From NCBI RefSeq assembly GCF_000971985.1, contig NZ_LAQQ01000005.1:248001-312000 (forward strand): a DNA stretch of 64,000 nt, written 5' to 3'. This document shows, one piece after another, positions 36,728-45,718 of the stretch (the stretch's first letter is position 1; every line of letters begins with the position of its first letter). The stretch is from Paenibacillus dauci (GTDB lineage: Bacteria; Bacillota; Bacilli; Paenibacillales; Paenibacillaceae). Below the pieces are notes generated by a model that ran no database searches, was not told where the DNA came from, and saw nothing but the letters and a program-made list of their open reading frames with translations. The translations under genes and the position numbers were made by a program.

Positions 36728-37174
36728 TTACAGCGATTGGTTCGATACCAACTGCTGTCGTGCTGCCTCGGCACGGCGTATACTTTCCCTGGTCCATGGC
36801 GGTGCAGACGGGTCACGAAGCAGTTCTTCACTCGTCATCCAGTAGACAGCATCTACTTCTGCGGCGCTTTTGCTATGCGCCCGTCCCTCTGCATATTCAC
36901 ACAAAAATACGATATTAAGTACTGTGTGGCCGGCATCCGTCCTGAATACCGAATTGTATAGATACTGCGGATTCGGTACAATCCGGATGCCCACTTCCTC
37001 CTCTATTTCACGATAAAGGGCTTCTTCCAGCTGATCGGTTCCCTGTTCGTCAGACTCCAGTTTGCCACCGACCAGTGCCAGTGTACCGCCAGCATGCTCT
37101 TCTTGCAGACTTCGGCGAATGATCAGCCACTGATCTGCGCGATAAATCGCTCCTTCCACATTGATAATGCTCAT
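36728..37174 (-). CDS. Nudix hydrolase
   Basis: This 148-aa enzyme splits nucleoside-diphosphate-linked substrates. The Nudix box is GGKLESDEQGTDQLEEALYR plus EIEEEVG, with the catalytic REIEEE Glu residues intact. The start is placed at 37174, behind GGAGGGTGATACG. A longer frame reaching 37516 has no ribosome site and overlaps the next gene. It converges with the GNAT gene, their stops 17 bases apart. Confidence 0.9.
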   Translation of the reverse strand: MSIINVEGAIYRADQWLIIRRSLQEEHAGGTLALVGGKLESDEQGTDQLEEALYREIEEEVGIRIVPNPQYLYNSVFRTDAGHTVLNIVFLCEYAEGRAHSKSAAEVDAVYWMTSEELLRDPSAPPWTRESIRRAEAARQQLVSNQSL

Positions 37175-37271
37175 CGTATCACCCTCCTCTATGTATCCTG
37201 TTATTATTCTGCATGTCCTATTTAGGATGGATACCATCATAATGCTAATTTCATTAGACTTTAGAACAGTG

Positions 37272-37577
37272 CTATTCCAGTACCGGCCGCATGAAGCTGC
37301 GCTCATAACTGATAATGCAGCGTGTCTCATTAGCGTAGGCATAAGCAGCCTGACACTCTTCATCAATCTCCATTCTGCGGCGGTACAGCTCATACTCTGC
37401 CAGGCTGGGGAAACTGAACAAAGCATACGCGATATTATTGGCGCCTTCATGAGGAAGAAAATAACCGTGGTGCATACCGCCCAGTCGATTGACCAGTGGG
37501 ATCCACAGTTTGGCATAACGTTCGAATTCAGGGACTTTGTAAGGATCGATTATGTATTTGAGATAACAGGTGATCAT
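37272..37577 (-). CDS. NIPSNAP-family protein
   Basis: This 101-aa protein is a dimeric alpha-beta barrel type domain. It begins MITCYLKYIIDPYKVPEFER, a strand-helix common in NIPSNAP proteins, with the aromatic GGMHHGYFLPHEGANNIAYAL and FPSLAEYELYRRRM following. The start at 37577 follows GGAGGAATATGCG; upstream in-frame sequence has no ribosome site. The role of bacterial NIPSNAP proteins is not settled. Confidence 0.85.
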   Translation of the reverse strand: MITCYLKYIIDPYKVPEFERYAKLWIPLVNRLGGMHHGYFLPHEGANNIAYALFSFPSLAEYELYRRRMEIDEECQAAYAYANETRCIISYERSFMRPVLE

Positions 37578-37823
37578 CGCATATTCCTCCCAAGTATGTA
37601 TTTCCGATAGTGTAGCACACGCTGTGAAGACTGTCATAAATCAAATTTAAAATAATGAAAGTTAATCAAAAGATCATGACTCTTGAGGGTCTAAGTGTTC
37701 ATGCTATAATGAGCGTAAGAAGCAGATCATACGTGTACGGAAAGAAACGAAACCGTCACATTGGGCAGCTTCCATAGTGTTGGTGTGACAGACTTTGGTG
37801 CGGAGATGCGGATGGAGGAAACA

Positions 37824-38564
37824 ATGGGGTCAAATACGGATAATCTCTCAAGAGGCAAACGGCCACTGTATATTTCGGTATATGATGAGCTGTTCAAACA
37901 AATTATGAACGGAACCCTGCCGCCAGGCAGTCGACTGCCTTCAGAACCCGAGCTTGCCAAGCGTTTTGAGGTTAGCCGGATGACGCTGCGTCAGGCATTG
38001 GCACTTCTGCAGGATGACGGTCTGGTCAAAAGCTTTCATGGTAAAGGCAATTTTGTAACCGGAACTACACACCGGGATGTCAGTCTAGGGTTGGAAAAGC
38101 TGGGTAATCCCCTGTATAAATGCCATACCGAAACCATTGATCGGGTAGAATTGAAGTTTCGGCTGGATCTGGAGAGCGACTACACCCAGGAGGTGCTTGG
38201 ACGCCGAGCAGCAGCTGTAGTAGCAGCTGAACGCTGGTATTGGAGCGATGAACAAATCGTAGCTTATGCGTTTACCTTTCTGGCGATTGAGGCGGTATCT
38301 GAGCTTGGTATGGATCTGCAAAACGAGCCGTTGCTGCTCGATACGCTGGAACATGGCGTCTACGAGCAAGCTGCTTCGTCGCTGATTGAAGTGAAGCGCG
38401 CAAGTGCTGCGCCGGTGTCTGTACATAAATACAAGATGGATATTGGCGAAGGCTGCGATCTGCTGCTGGAGAGCGTATATGTCAATGAGCAGTATCCTGC
38501 CTTGTATAACAAATATTATATTCCGCGACAATACAGCTCTATCCAGATTCGAGCCAGCAGATAA
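37824..38564 (+). CDS. GntR/HutC-family regulator
   Basis: This 246-aa regulator has an N-terminal GntR winged helix (IMNGTLPPGSRLPSEPELAK, then FEVSRMTLRQALALLQDDGLV) and a C-terminal UTRA-type ligand domain. The start is placed at 37824, behind GGAGGAAACA; longer frames begin upstream of that site. It is followed by a terminator and then by an operator-like palindrome upstream of deoD, so it probably controls deoD and the MFS gene. The ligand may be a nucleoside or purine. That link is inferred from position. Confidence 0.9.
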   Translation: MGSNTDNLSRGKRPLYISVYDELFKQIMNGTLPPGSRLPSEPELAKRFEVSRMTLRQALALLQDDGLVKSFHGKGNFVTGTTHRDVSLGLEKLGNPLYKCHTETIDRVELKFRLDLESDYTQEVLGRRAAAVVAAERWYWSDEQIVAYAFTFLAIEAVSELGMDLQNEPLLLDTLEHGVYEQAASSLIEVKRASAAPVSVHKYKMDIGEGCDLLLESVYVNEQYPALYNKYYIPRQYSSIQIRASR

Positions 38565-38593
38565 AAAGTTCAGACCAAATGTATAAAGTGACC

Positions 38594-38627
38594 AAAGACG
38601 TTTTCCCTTAGCGGAAAGCGTCTTTTT
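38594..38627 (+). terminator. Terminator of the GntR gene
   Basis: AAAGACGTTTTCC (38594-38606) pairs with GGAAAGCGTCTTT (38613-38625), then TT, so the regulator is transcribed apart from deoD. Confidence 0.8.
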
Positions 38628-38709
38628 GATATGTCTATCCTTGCTTAGAAAAAAGAGGTTGTTGCGTCCAATGAAATGTGATACTTTATGTCTATACAAA
38701 TTATACAAG

Positions 38710-38740
38710 TTTATATACAAGTATAAAATTTGTATATAAA
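38710..38740. promoter_or_regulatory. Palindromic operator upstream of deoD
   Basis: TTTATATACAA (38710-38720) and TTGTATATAAA (38730-38740) are perfect inverted arms; a third partial copy, TTATACAAG, lies at 38701. They overlap AT-rich promoter sequence 25-55 bases upstream of the deoD start, as expected for a GntR-type repressor. Confidence 0.65.
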
Positions 38741-38763
38741 AATCAAATAATGGAGTGAATAAA

Positions 38764-39498
38764 ATGAGTAATATGGATAACGGACGTAACTTTTTCACCG
38801 AAACTCCTCATATCAAACCACAAGGTGCCGAAATCGCAGAGACCATTCTGCTGCCTGGTGATCCGCTACGAGCGCAGTTTATCGCTGATACGTATCTGGA
38901 AGACGTAGTCGAATTTAATCGGGTACGCGGTATGCTCGGATATACCGGTACGTATAACGGAAAGCGTATTTCGGTTATGGGCACAGGAATGGGTGTTCCG
39001 AGCATGAGTCTGTATTCCTGGGAGCTGATTCATGTCTTTGGTGTGAAGAATCTGATTCGCATTGGTTCAGCCGGTGCTATTCAGGATAAGCTGAACTTGT
39101 ATGATATCGTATTCGCTATTGGGGCATCGACCGATTCGAACTATGCCAAGCAGTATAATTTACCAGGTTATTATTCGATCACCGCTTCGTTCGATCTGCT
39201 GGAGAAAGCCAAGCAAACCGCAGACCGTCAAGGACAAAAGGTACATATTGGCAACGTGCTGTCGAGCGATATTTTCTATAACGAAGATCCGACGGCGCTG
39301 CACAGATGGAGTGATATGGGTATCCTCTGCGCAGAGATGGAAACGGCAGGATTGTATATGAATGCAGCACGAGCCGGAGTGAATGCGCTTTCGATTTTGA
39401 CGATCAGCGACCACATTTTCCGTGAAGAAGCCACAACGCCCGAAGAGCGTCAGAATACCTTTACACAGATGATGGAAATTGCGCTGAAGCTGGCTTAG
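38764..39498 (+). CDS. deoD: Purine nucleoside phosphorylase, hexameric type
   Basis: DeoD splits purine (deoxy)nucleosides with phosphate to base and (deoxy)ribose-1-phosphate. The 244-aa protein has ETILLPGDPLRAQFIADTYL (phosphate site, Arg), VMGTGMGVPSMSLYSWELI, LIRIGSAGAIQ, CAEMETAGLY (nucleoside ribose site) and the catalytic Asp in LTISDHI. The start at 38764 is eight bases after GGAG; a GTG at 38755 overlaps the site. It is the first gene of a deoD-MFS operon. Confidence 0.95.
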   Translation: MSNMDNGRNFFTETPHIKPQGAEIAETILLPGDPLRAQFIADTYLEDVVEFNRVRGMLGYTGTYNGKRISVMGTGMGVPSMSLYSWELIHVFGVKNLIRIGSAGAIQDKLNLYDIVFAIGASTDSNYAKQYNLPGYYSITASFDLLEKAKQTADRQGQKVHIGNVLSSDIFYNEDPTALHRWSDMGILCAEMETAGLYMNAARAGVNALSILTISDHIFREEATTPEERQNTFTQMMEIALKLA

Positions 39499-39531
39499 TA
39501 CAGGCAGTTATACGAAAAGGAGATTACGTTG

Positions 39532-40977
39532 ATGAATAAAACCCAGACGATACAACAGGGTACAAATGAGAGCGTTATCAACAGTAGTGAACTTTCTGCT
39601 GCAGATATCCCCACAGCCGGAAATGCTGTCGAGCCGGAGCTGAATGTATATTCAGCAGCAGAAGCACGCCGTCTTAAACAGGCTGTGCCTGTTATTCTGC
39701 TCTTTTTCCTTTTTGCATTAGTTATCGATAATTCGTTCAAGCTGGTCTCTGTGGCGATCGCACAGGATCTTCATCTGTCAATGACAACTGTCAGTTGGCA
39801 GGCTACACTGGCCGGACTGATCATCGGGATTGGAGCGGTTGTATATGCGACGCTGGCTGATACGGTCAGTATCAAAAAGCTGCTTGTAACCGGTATAGTA
39901 CTCATCTGTATCGGTTCGGTTATCGGTTATGTGTTCCGGCATTCTTTCCCGCTGGTTCTGCTTGCACGTGTGATCCAGACTGCAGGACTGGCTTCGGCGG
40001 AGACATTGTATGTTATTTATGTCACGAAATATCTGCCACGCAGTGAACAGAAATTGTTTCTTGGTCTCAGCACAAGCAGCTACTCGCTGTCGCTTGTTAT
40101 CGGCGCGCTTGCCGGCGGTTATATCTCGACCTATCTGAACTGGTCCGCACTCTTCCTGATTCCTCTGGTCTCCATCCTGCTGCTGCCGTTTATTCTGAAA
40201 TTCCTGCCGAATGAGCAGTCTAGCCGCAGTCGCATCGATTTTGCCGGGCTGATTCTAATCGCTTCGATTGCTACAGCGGTGATGCTCTACATCTCGGACT
40301 TCAACTGGATGTATCTGATTCTGTTCGCTGCCGCTGCCGGACTGTTCCTAGCCTATATCAGCCGCAGCAAGCGAGCATTTATCGGTATTGAATTTTTCCG
40401 CAATCGCCGGTTTATCTCTATTCTGGTTATCGTATTCATTATGTATTCGGTACAGCTCGGTTATATTTTCCTATTCCCATTCCTGATGCAAAAAGTATAC
40501 GGACTGGAGCTCGACAAAATCTCCCTTCTGCTCGTACCGGGTTACATCACTGCTGTTATTGTCGGCGCACTCTCAGGCGGAATTGCCAAAAAGCTGTCCA
40601 ATCGGCAGGCGGTATCGCTGGCACTGCTTCTGATTGCAGTTAGCGTAGCCCTTCCCGGTCTGCTGCCGTTCAGCTCGCCGATTATCTATGTTCTGTCGAT
40701 GATGATCTTCGCCGGATCATTTGCGCTTATGTATGCGCCTCTGCTGGATTCCTGTGTCAGCTCGATTCCTGTGGAGAAAGCCGGTACTGCGATCGGATTT
40801 TATAACCTGATGATCAATGTAGCAGCCTCGATCGGTATTACGTATACAGCTGCCATGACCGAAGCACTGCCATTTCGGACCGTACTCGTGATCCTGGGTG
40901 CAGTATCGCTGGCTGCCCTGCTGCTCTATACGCTGTTAATGGGTCGTACCCAAAAGTATAATAACTATCGTATGTAG
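39532..40977 (+). CDS. MFS transporter
   Basis: This 481-aa membrane protein has a 60-residue hydrophilic N terminus and about 12-14 predicted helices. The conserved loop after helix 2 reads YATLADTVSIKKLLVTG, and helices continue to the C terminus (TYTAAMTEALPFRTVLVILG). The pattern is of the drug:H+ antiporter-like group, but its place behind deoD suggests a nucleoside or base substrate. The start is ATG at 39532 after AAAAGGAG. Confidence 0.85.
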   Translation: MNKTQTIQQGTNESVINSSELSAADIPTAGNAVEPELNVYSAAEARRLKQAVPVILLFFLFALVIDNSFKLVSVAIAQDLHLSMTTVSWQATLAGLIIGIGAVVYATLADTVSIKKLLVTGIVLICIGSVIGYVFRHSFPLVLLARVIQTAGLASAETLYVIYVTKYLPRSEQKLFLGLSTSSYSLSLVIGALAGGYISTYLNWSALFLIPLVSILLLPFILKFLPNEQSSRSRIDFAGLILIASIATAVMLYISDFNWMYLILFAAAAGLFLAYISRSKRAFIGIEFFRNRRFISILVIVFIMYSVQLGYIFLFPFLMQKVYGLELDKISLLLVPGYITAVIVGALSGGIAKKLSNRQAVSLALLLIAVSVALPGLLPFSSPIIYVLSMMIFAGSFALMYAPLLDSCVSSIPVEKAGTAIGFYNLMINVAASIGITYTAAMTEALPFRTVLVILGAVSLAALLLYTLLMGRTQKYNNYRM

Positions 40978-41036
40978 AATCCGCTTTTGCGAAGTGAATC
41001 TGACAAAAAAGCTATTCAAAAACGGTATTCAGTGAA

Positions 41037-41075
41037 TGCAAACAAGCCCAAAATTCGGTTTCGGGCTTGTTTGCA
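41037..41075 (+). terminator. Hairpin after the MFS gene
   Basis: TGCAAACAAGCCC (41037-41049) pairs perfectly with GGGCTTGTTTGCA (41063-41075). The U-run is weak (CTTACTTTAT), so termination strength is uncertain. Confidence 0.6.
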
Positions 41076-41373
41076 CTTACTTTATATTTAAAATTCTCGG
41101 TCCTTATCCTGTTCGTCATTTTTGATCAAATAGCTGATCGAACTGATAGAGCAAGTATGAAATAAAGAAGGAAATAGCCATTTCACATTAAAATAAAATA
41201 ATCCCAAACTCTGCGATCGCATAAATAAATTCGTATAGTTCCATTAAATCTCATCATTTATTTCCCATATATTATACTATTATCTTTTTATTAGAAAATC
41301 ACTAATTTCCATATGAATTTATCTGCAATTATTCAGGTGTTATTTAAATAAGCACTATGATAATTTATAAATC

Positions 41374-41387
41374 AGAAAGCGCTTTCA
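41374..41387. promoter_or_regulatory. CcpA cre site upstream of the cellulase gene
   Basis: AGAAAGCGCTTTCA (TGAAAGCGCTTTCT on the other strand) is a nearly perfect cre, 43 bases upstream of the start codon. Carbon catabolite repression is expected. The rest of the 41076-41429 gap is AT-rich with no gene seen. Confidence 0.75.
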
Positions 41388-41429
41388 AACAAAACGATTC
41401 AACCATCTTGTATTGAAAGGGAGAATGTA

Positions 41430-43157
41430 ATGATCAAACGAAAGTACAAATCGCTGCTATCTCTGACGATGGCTGCTGCTCTGCTCCTCTCACTGATTCC
41501 CTCTGCCGCTTCGGCAGCAAGTACGGAAGAAGCAGTACAGCCCAAAGCTGCCGCTGCGACGAATATGCAATCTTATGTTGATGCGATGCAGCCCGGCTGG
41601 AATCTGGGCAATACTCTGGATGCTACAGGCGCAGATGAGACTTCCTGGGGCAACCCTCGTGTCACTCAGACACTAATCAAGCAAATTGCGGCACAGGGCT
41701 ACAAAAGTATCCGAATTCCGGTAACCTGGGATACACATATTGGTGCAGCGCCGAATTATACGATCGATCCGGCTTATCTAAGTCGTGTGGAAGAAGTCGT
41801 CAACTGGGCGCTGAACGAGAATCTGTACGTAATGATCAATGTACATCATGATTCCTGGCTCTGGATCAGCAAAATGGAGACCCAGCATGATACCGTACTG
41901 GCACGCTACAATGCGGTATGGAAACAAATCGCCGACCGCTTCAAGAACAGCTCGAACAAGCTGATGTTTGAGAGTGTCAACGAACCACGCTTTACGGATG
42001 GTGGTACAACAGACGAAGGCAAACAGCAGCAGATGCTAGATGAGCTTAATGTCTCTTTCCACAAAATTCTAAGAGCATCCGGTGGTCAGAATGCGACACG
42101 TCCTCTGGTATTGTCCACGCTGGAGGCAACTCCTTCACAGGAACGCATGACAGCACTGTACAACACGATGAGCAAGCTGAATGACTCCAATCTGATCGCA
42201 ACCGTTCACTATTATGGGTTCTGGCCATTCAGTGTGAATATTGCAGGATATACCAAATTTAATGAAGAAGTACAAAAAGATATTACGACTACATTTGATA
42301 ACGTCTACAATACCTTTACGGCTAAAGGCATTCCGGTTATTCTCGGTGAATACGGTCTCCTTGGATTCGATAAAAATACCGGCGTGATCGAACAGGGCGA
42401 AAAGCTTAAATTTTTCGAATTCCTCGGATATTACCTGAAACAGAAAAAGATCGCTACCGTGCTGTGGGATAACGGACAGCATTTCAGCCGTACCAACTAC
42501 ACCTGGTCCGATCCGGATCTGTTTAATGTAATCAAAACCAGCTGGACCGGACGTTCTTCCAATGCGGATAGTGACCTCATTTATATCAAAAAAGGAACGA
42601 CTATTCAGGACAAGAAAATTACGCTAAATCTGAATGGCAATCAATTATCTTCTTTGAGTGTCGGCAGTACTACGCTGCAATCGGGTACAGATTATACACT
42701 CAGTGGCAATATATTGACCATCAAAGCCAGCCAGCTGACCAAGTTGACTACTTCGGGCAAATTCGGCGTAAATGCTACGATCACTGCTAAATTCAGCAAA
42801 GGTGCCAACTGGAAATTCAATGTTATCGTGTATGACACGCCAAAACTGAGCAATGCCCAGGGATCTACCAGCTCGTTCAGTATTCCGACTGCCTTTAATG
42901 GTGATCAATTGGCGACTATGGAAGCAACCTATGCTTCTGGCGGTAACGCAGGTCCACAAAACTGGACCTCCTTCAAAGAATTCGAAACCACTTTCTCACC
43001 AGTATACAGTGGGAATACTATCAAACTACAGCCTGCGTTCTTCAACGAAACCAAGGATGGTCAGGTAAACCTGAAATTCCATTTCTGGAGCGGCGCAATT
43101 ATTAATTACACTATTACCAAGAGCGGCAGTACAGTAACAGGTACAGCTGCCCAGTAA
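41430..43157 (+). CDS. Secreted GH5 endoglucanase/xyloglucanase with X2 and CBM46-like modules
   Basis: This 575-aa enzyme is exported by a signal peptide (residues 1-30, ending SAASA). The GH5_4-like catalytic domain (about 40-370) starts GWNLGNTLDATGADETSWGN; acid/base Glu is in FESVNEPRF and nucleophile Glu in VILGEYGLLGF. An Ig-like X2 module follows (about 385-475: KKITLNLNGNQLSSLSVG) and then a CBM46-like module to the end (YASGGNAGPQNWTSFKEF). This order is that of Bacillus Cel5B-type enzymes, in which CBM46 helps bind xyloglucan and mixed-linkage glucan. It is monocistronic with a cre upstream. Confidence 0.92.
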   Translation: MIKRKYKSLLSLTMAAALLLSLIPSAASAASTEEAVQPKAAAATNMQSYVDAMQPGWNLGNTLDATGADETSWGNPRVTQTLIKQIAAQGYKSIRIPVTWDTHIGAAPNYTIDPAYLSRVEEVVNWALNENLYVMINVHHDSWLWISKMETQHDTVLARYNAVWKQIADRFKNSSNKLMFESVNEPRFTDGGTTDEGKQQQMLDELNVSFHKILRASGGQNATRPLVLSTLEATPSQERMTALYNTMSKLNDSNLIATVHYYGFWPFSVNIAGYTKFNEEVQKDITTTFDNVYNTFTAKGIPVILGEYGLLGFDKNTGVIEQGEKLKFFEFLGYYLKQKKIATVLWDNGQHFSRTNYTWSDPDLFNVIKTSWTGRSSNADSDLIYIKKGTTIQDKKITLNLNGNQLSSLSVGSTTLQSGTDYTLSGNILTIKASQLTKLTTSGKFGVNATITAKFSKGANWKFNVIVYDTPKLSNAQGSTSSFSIPTAFNGDQLATMEATYASGGNAGPQNWTSFKEFETTFSPVYSGNTIKLQPAFFNETKDGQVNLKFHFWSGAIINYTITKSGSTVTGTAAQ

Positions 43158-43200
43158 ATATCTTTTTAGTAACAGATATATTAACAGAAGCAAGAATAGC

Positions 43201-43231
43201 AAAAAGACTGCCTCATTTCGGGCAGTCTTTT
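43201..43231. terminator. Bidirectional terminator between cellulase and rsr
   Basis: AAAAAGACTGCC (43201-43212) pairs with GGCAGTCTTTTT (43220-43231). It separates the converging cellulase and rsr transcripts. Confidence 0.9.
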
Positions 43232-43320
43232 TTGTGTAGCTTGGATATATGCTTTGTGACTTGGATATACACTGTTTGACTTTGTGTCCCTTATGTTATT
43301 CTGCCCAGTTGCCAATTTTG

Positions 43321-44841
43321 TTAATCTTCATTCTTGAATGGTTGATCTTCCAGCAGCGTCGCTTCGACATGCTGTACCATTCCCTGATATCCCTGTACCG
43401 ATTGAGCGATAAAAGAAAGTACCGTATCACTCCAGCCATAAATATAAAACGTATTGCTGTCATCCGGGGGCACCATACTGCTCTGATAAGGCGCAATGTC
43501 CACAATAAAAGCTTTGGCATGCGGATTGATTTTGCGGCGATATTCTACAAGTTCCTGGTAAAAAGGACTACCGGTATTTTGCTGCTCATCGGTGATCATA
43601 ATGATCTGATCCACACTCTCCCCCTGCTCGATCAGGCGACGTACCGGTGCACCTGTATTAGTTCCTCCGCGTGCCTTGATGCGCTCTGCCTGACTCATGA
43701 TACTATCTCGGCGCGAAGGCTTGGCGTCTTCCACCAGTGTATCGAACAGCCAGAATAATGAGTTGCCGTCTGTCTTTTTATATAAAGCCAGAGCAAAAAT
43801 GGATCCGGTCTGCAAATACTCACCAGTCATCGATCCGGAAATATCAAGAAATATAGCAGTACGTCCCGGCACATCCGGTAAATTGTCAAAGCTTAAATCT
43901 ACAGCTTCACGAAGTGTGTCTCGCAGATCGGGATGGTTCACTTCTGCAAAAGCTTTGGCAAAGCGAAAAGGCAGAATTTTGGCTTTGCGCAGTGCTTCGG
44001 CATCTGTCAGACGCTCCTGTATATATTTTAGATTCTTTTTGCGGCTGAATACACCATGTCGATCAAGTGTATTCAGATGGCGCAGCAGGGCAAAAGTAGG
44101 CATTTCCTTCATTAGCGTTTGCCAGATTCCACGTGTTGGCGAGATAGCACTTGTTACGACTTCATAAGGCAGTTTTCCTTCCTGAATCAAGCGAATGCGT
44201 TCATTGTCATCGGTAGCATTTTTGAGCTTTTCCAGCGCTTCAATCTGTGGAAGCAGCGCCAGATTTGTCTTCTGACCACGCAGATAGCGGTAAAGCGCCT
44301 GCTGCCGAAGAGTAGTAGGCTTGGGATGTGCAGTAGCGATCGCATCGCCCAGACTGAATCCGCGTCCACGACCGTTATATTTCATCGCCCAGTATTCGGT
44401 AATTCGACCGAGGAACAAGGCAACCTGACGCTTAACCGCTCGTCCTCCCTGGCCCCGGCGCATCCCTCGCAAAATAGTCAGAAAATCGGCCAGATCGGAT
44501 GGGATCCGAACCACCTGCTGAAAAATAGAAGCAAACAGATCCGGATGGGCACCTGACAGTACAGCCAGACCATACAGCGGCTGTAATCGCATAAAGCCTT
44601 CATTACGTGCAAATACCAGCGCTTTGGCCATAAATTCAGGGTTCAATTCTACCATACCCTGGTGAATCGATTGGGCTTCGGCGAGTAATTCCTGGCTGTT
44701 CGCATAGAAGGTATTGCTAAATGTATTGGTTAGCAGCAGTTGAAGGTATTCCTCTTCAATACTGCGGTTATAGGCGACAAACCCTTCTTTGTTGGTAGTT
44801 ACAGCGATTCCGCTGCCGAATAGTTTTTTGGCATGACTCAT
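43321..44841 (-). CDS. rsr: Ro60 orthologue (Rsr), TROVE and vWA domains
   Basis: This 506-aa protein is a bacterial Ro60 orthologue: a HEAT-like ring that binds Y RNAs and the ends of misfolded RNAs. The TROVE domain covers about residues 20-310 (AYNRSIEEEYLQLLLTNTF, LTILRGMRRGQGGRAVKRQV, LPYEVVTSAISPTRGIW). The vWA domain has an intact MIDAS: D333-x-S335-x-S337 (FLDISGSMTG), GGTNTGAP with T394 and MITDEQ with D418. In Deinococcus and Salmonella, Y RNA tethers Rsr to PNPase for decay of structured RNA. Two Y RNA genes lie just upstream on the same strand. No rtcB or pnp gene is in the window. ATG at 44841 follows AAGGAGG. Confidence 0.95.
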   Translation of the reverse strand: MSHAKKLFGSGIAVTTNKEGFVAYNRSIEEEYLQLLLTNTFSNTFYANSQELLAEAQSIHQGMVELNPEFMAKALVFARNEGFMRLQPLYGLAVLSGAHPDLFASIFQQVVRIPSDLADFLTILRGMRRGQGGRAVKRQVALFLGRITEYWAMKYNGRGRGFSLGDAIATAHPKPTTLRQQALYRYLRGQKTNLALLPQIEALEKLKNATDDNERIRLIQEGKLPYEVVTSAISPTRGIWQTLMKEMPTFALLRHLNTLDRHGVFSRKKNLKYIQERLTDAEALRKAKILPFRFAKAFAEVNHPDLRDTLREAVDLSFDNLPDVPGRTAIFLDISGSMTGEYLQTGSIFALALYKKTDGNSLFWLFDTLVEDAKPSRRDSIMSQAERIKARGGTNTGAPVRRLIEQGESVDQIIMITDEQQNTGSPFYQELVEYRRKINPHAKAFIVDIAPYQSSMVPPDDSNTFYIYGWSDTVLSFIAQSVQGYQGMVQHVEATLLEDQPFKNED

Positions 44842-44917
44842 GATGAGGTCCTCCTTGTGCTTGGTATGTATTTTACAATTTTGGGGAGAAAGATATTATA
44901 TGTGCTATTGATATGTA

Positions 44918-45034
44918 CGATCCGGGGAAAAGAAGAAAAGGGCTGCTCTACCACTGAGCTATTCCGCAGCACATAACGGAAGCCGGAGTCGAACCGGCGA
45001 CAGGCGAAGTAACCTTTTCGGGCGCCTCGGATCG
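44918..45034 (-). ncRNA. yrlA: Y RNA (YrlA type), copy 1, permuted tRNA-like body
   Basis: The RNA is about 117 nt. Terminal strands CGATCCGAGG (45034-45025) and CCCCGGATCG (44927-44918) pair with one mismatch, and an inner stem GAAAAGG/CCTTTTC follows. Inside is a tRNA-like body in permuted order. T arm: GCCGG-UUCGACU-CCGGC (44998-44982). Acceptor strand: UUCCG, short loop, CGGAA, then UA at tRNA positions 8-9. D arm: GCUC-AGUGGUA-GAGC (44959-44945). Permuted tRNA mimicry beside a Ro60 gene is diagnostic of YrlA. There is no anticodon hairpin; the junction is only UUACUUCGCCU. No U-run follows, so the 3' end may be made by processing. It ends 77 bases upstream of rsr. Confidence 0.85.
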
Positions 45035-45130
45035 GGTATTGATGTGAGTAGTTGTGCTGGCACAGCTGCCATTGATGTTGAAGCTGCGTTTGAGTTTTGG
45101 TGTTGGTGTTGGCGTTGAAGCTGTGTATTG

Positions 45131-45223
45131 GAGGCACCGCTCCGGAAAGAGATTCTGCCACTCCCTTCTTAAATGTCGGTCATTGGCAGAATTCTCTTTC
45201 CTACGCTCAGTGCGGACTGCCTC
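45131..45223. repeat. Large imperfect inverted repeat, candidate structured RNA
   Basis: Two nested stems span 93 bases. GAGGCA (45131-45136) plus CCGC pairs with GCGG plus TGCCTC (45218-45223). GGAAAGAGATTCTGCCA (45144-45160) pairs with TGGCAGAATTCTCTTTCC (45184-45201) with one bulged base. The apical loop is 23 bases. It lies between the two Y RNA genes. On the minus strand the 5' end reads AGAGGCAG, like the GAGGCGCC of both Y RNAs, so it could be a second-type (non-tRNA-like) Y RNA; a terminator or palindrome remnant is also possible. Confidence 0.5.
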
Positions 45224-45534
45224 TGTTGCTTATCTCCACAGCTTAATGGTTGTACAGCAGCTCCAGATTGCAGTAAACATGTTTGATTTTTTGCTGCTGA
45301 TATACATAAGATTTATCCAACTATTTATGAATAGGGTCTTGCTAATATGGAGCTCAATACTTCGGTTGGAGCTTATTTGTTTAGGTTGCTAATTAAGCTG
45401 GTTTGATTAGAAGCTGGTTTTTGGCTGTTTTATTTATCGTTGTGTGCTAAGTGTTTAGTGGAGCTCTGTACTTGCTTTTAATTTAAGCTGATAAGTGCTT
45501 ATTTTGAGTAGGATCTTTTATATAGGTGTGTATT

Positions 45535-45718
45535 TTCTACTTCTACTTCTACTTCTACTTCTACTTCTACTTCTACTTCTACTTCTACTTCTACTTCTAC
45601 TTCTACTTCTACTTCTACTTCTACTTCTACTTCTACTTCTACTTCTACTTCTACTTCTACTTCTACTTCTACTTCTACTTCTACTTCTACTTCTACTTCT
45701 ACTTCTACTTCTACTTCT
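45535..45718. repeat. Perfect hexanucleotide tandem repeat, (TTCTAC)30
   Basis: Thirty perfect copies of TTCTAC run from 45535 to 45714, followed by TTCT. Not one base is changed. The minus strand reads GTAGAA, i.e. purine-rich. It lies between the upstream Y RNA and the 93-base inverted repeat. The frames through it give only dipeptide or Leu repeats and carry no ribosome site, so I do not call a gene. Copy number is likely to vary between strains. Confidence 0.97.

Noticed and set aside
36728-37516. Long version of the Nudix gene starting at 37516
   Set aside because: The added N terminus has no ribosome site, is unlike any Nudix protein and overlaps the NIPSNAP gene. ATG at 37174 follows a strong site.
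44940-45040. Ordinary tRNA gene
   Set aside because: The D and T arms are there, but the halves are in the wrong order for a linear tRNA and there is no anticodon arm. A Y RNA beside rsr explains it better.
45535-45718. CRISPR array
   Set aside because: The period is six bases with no spacers and no cas genes are present.
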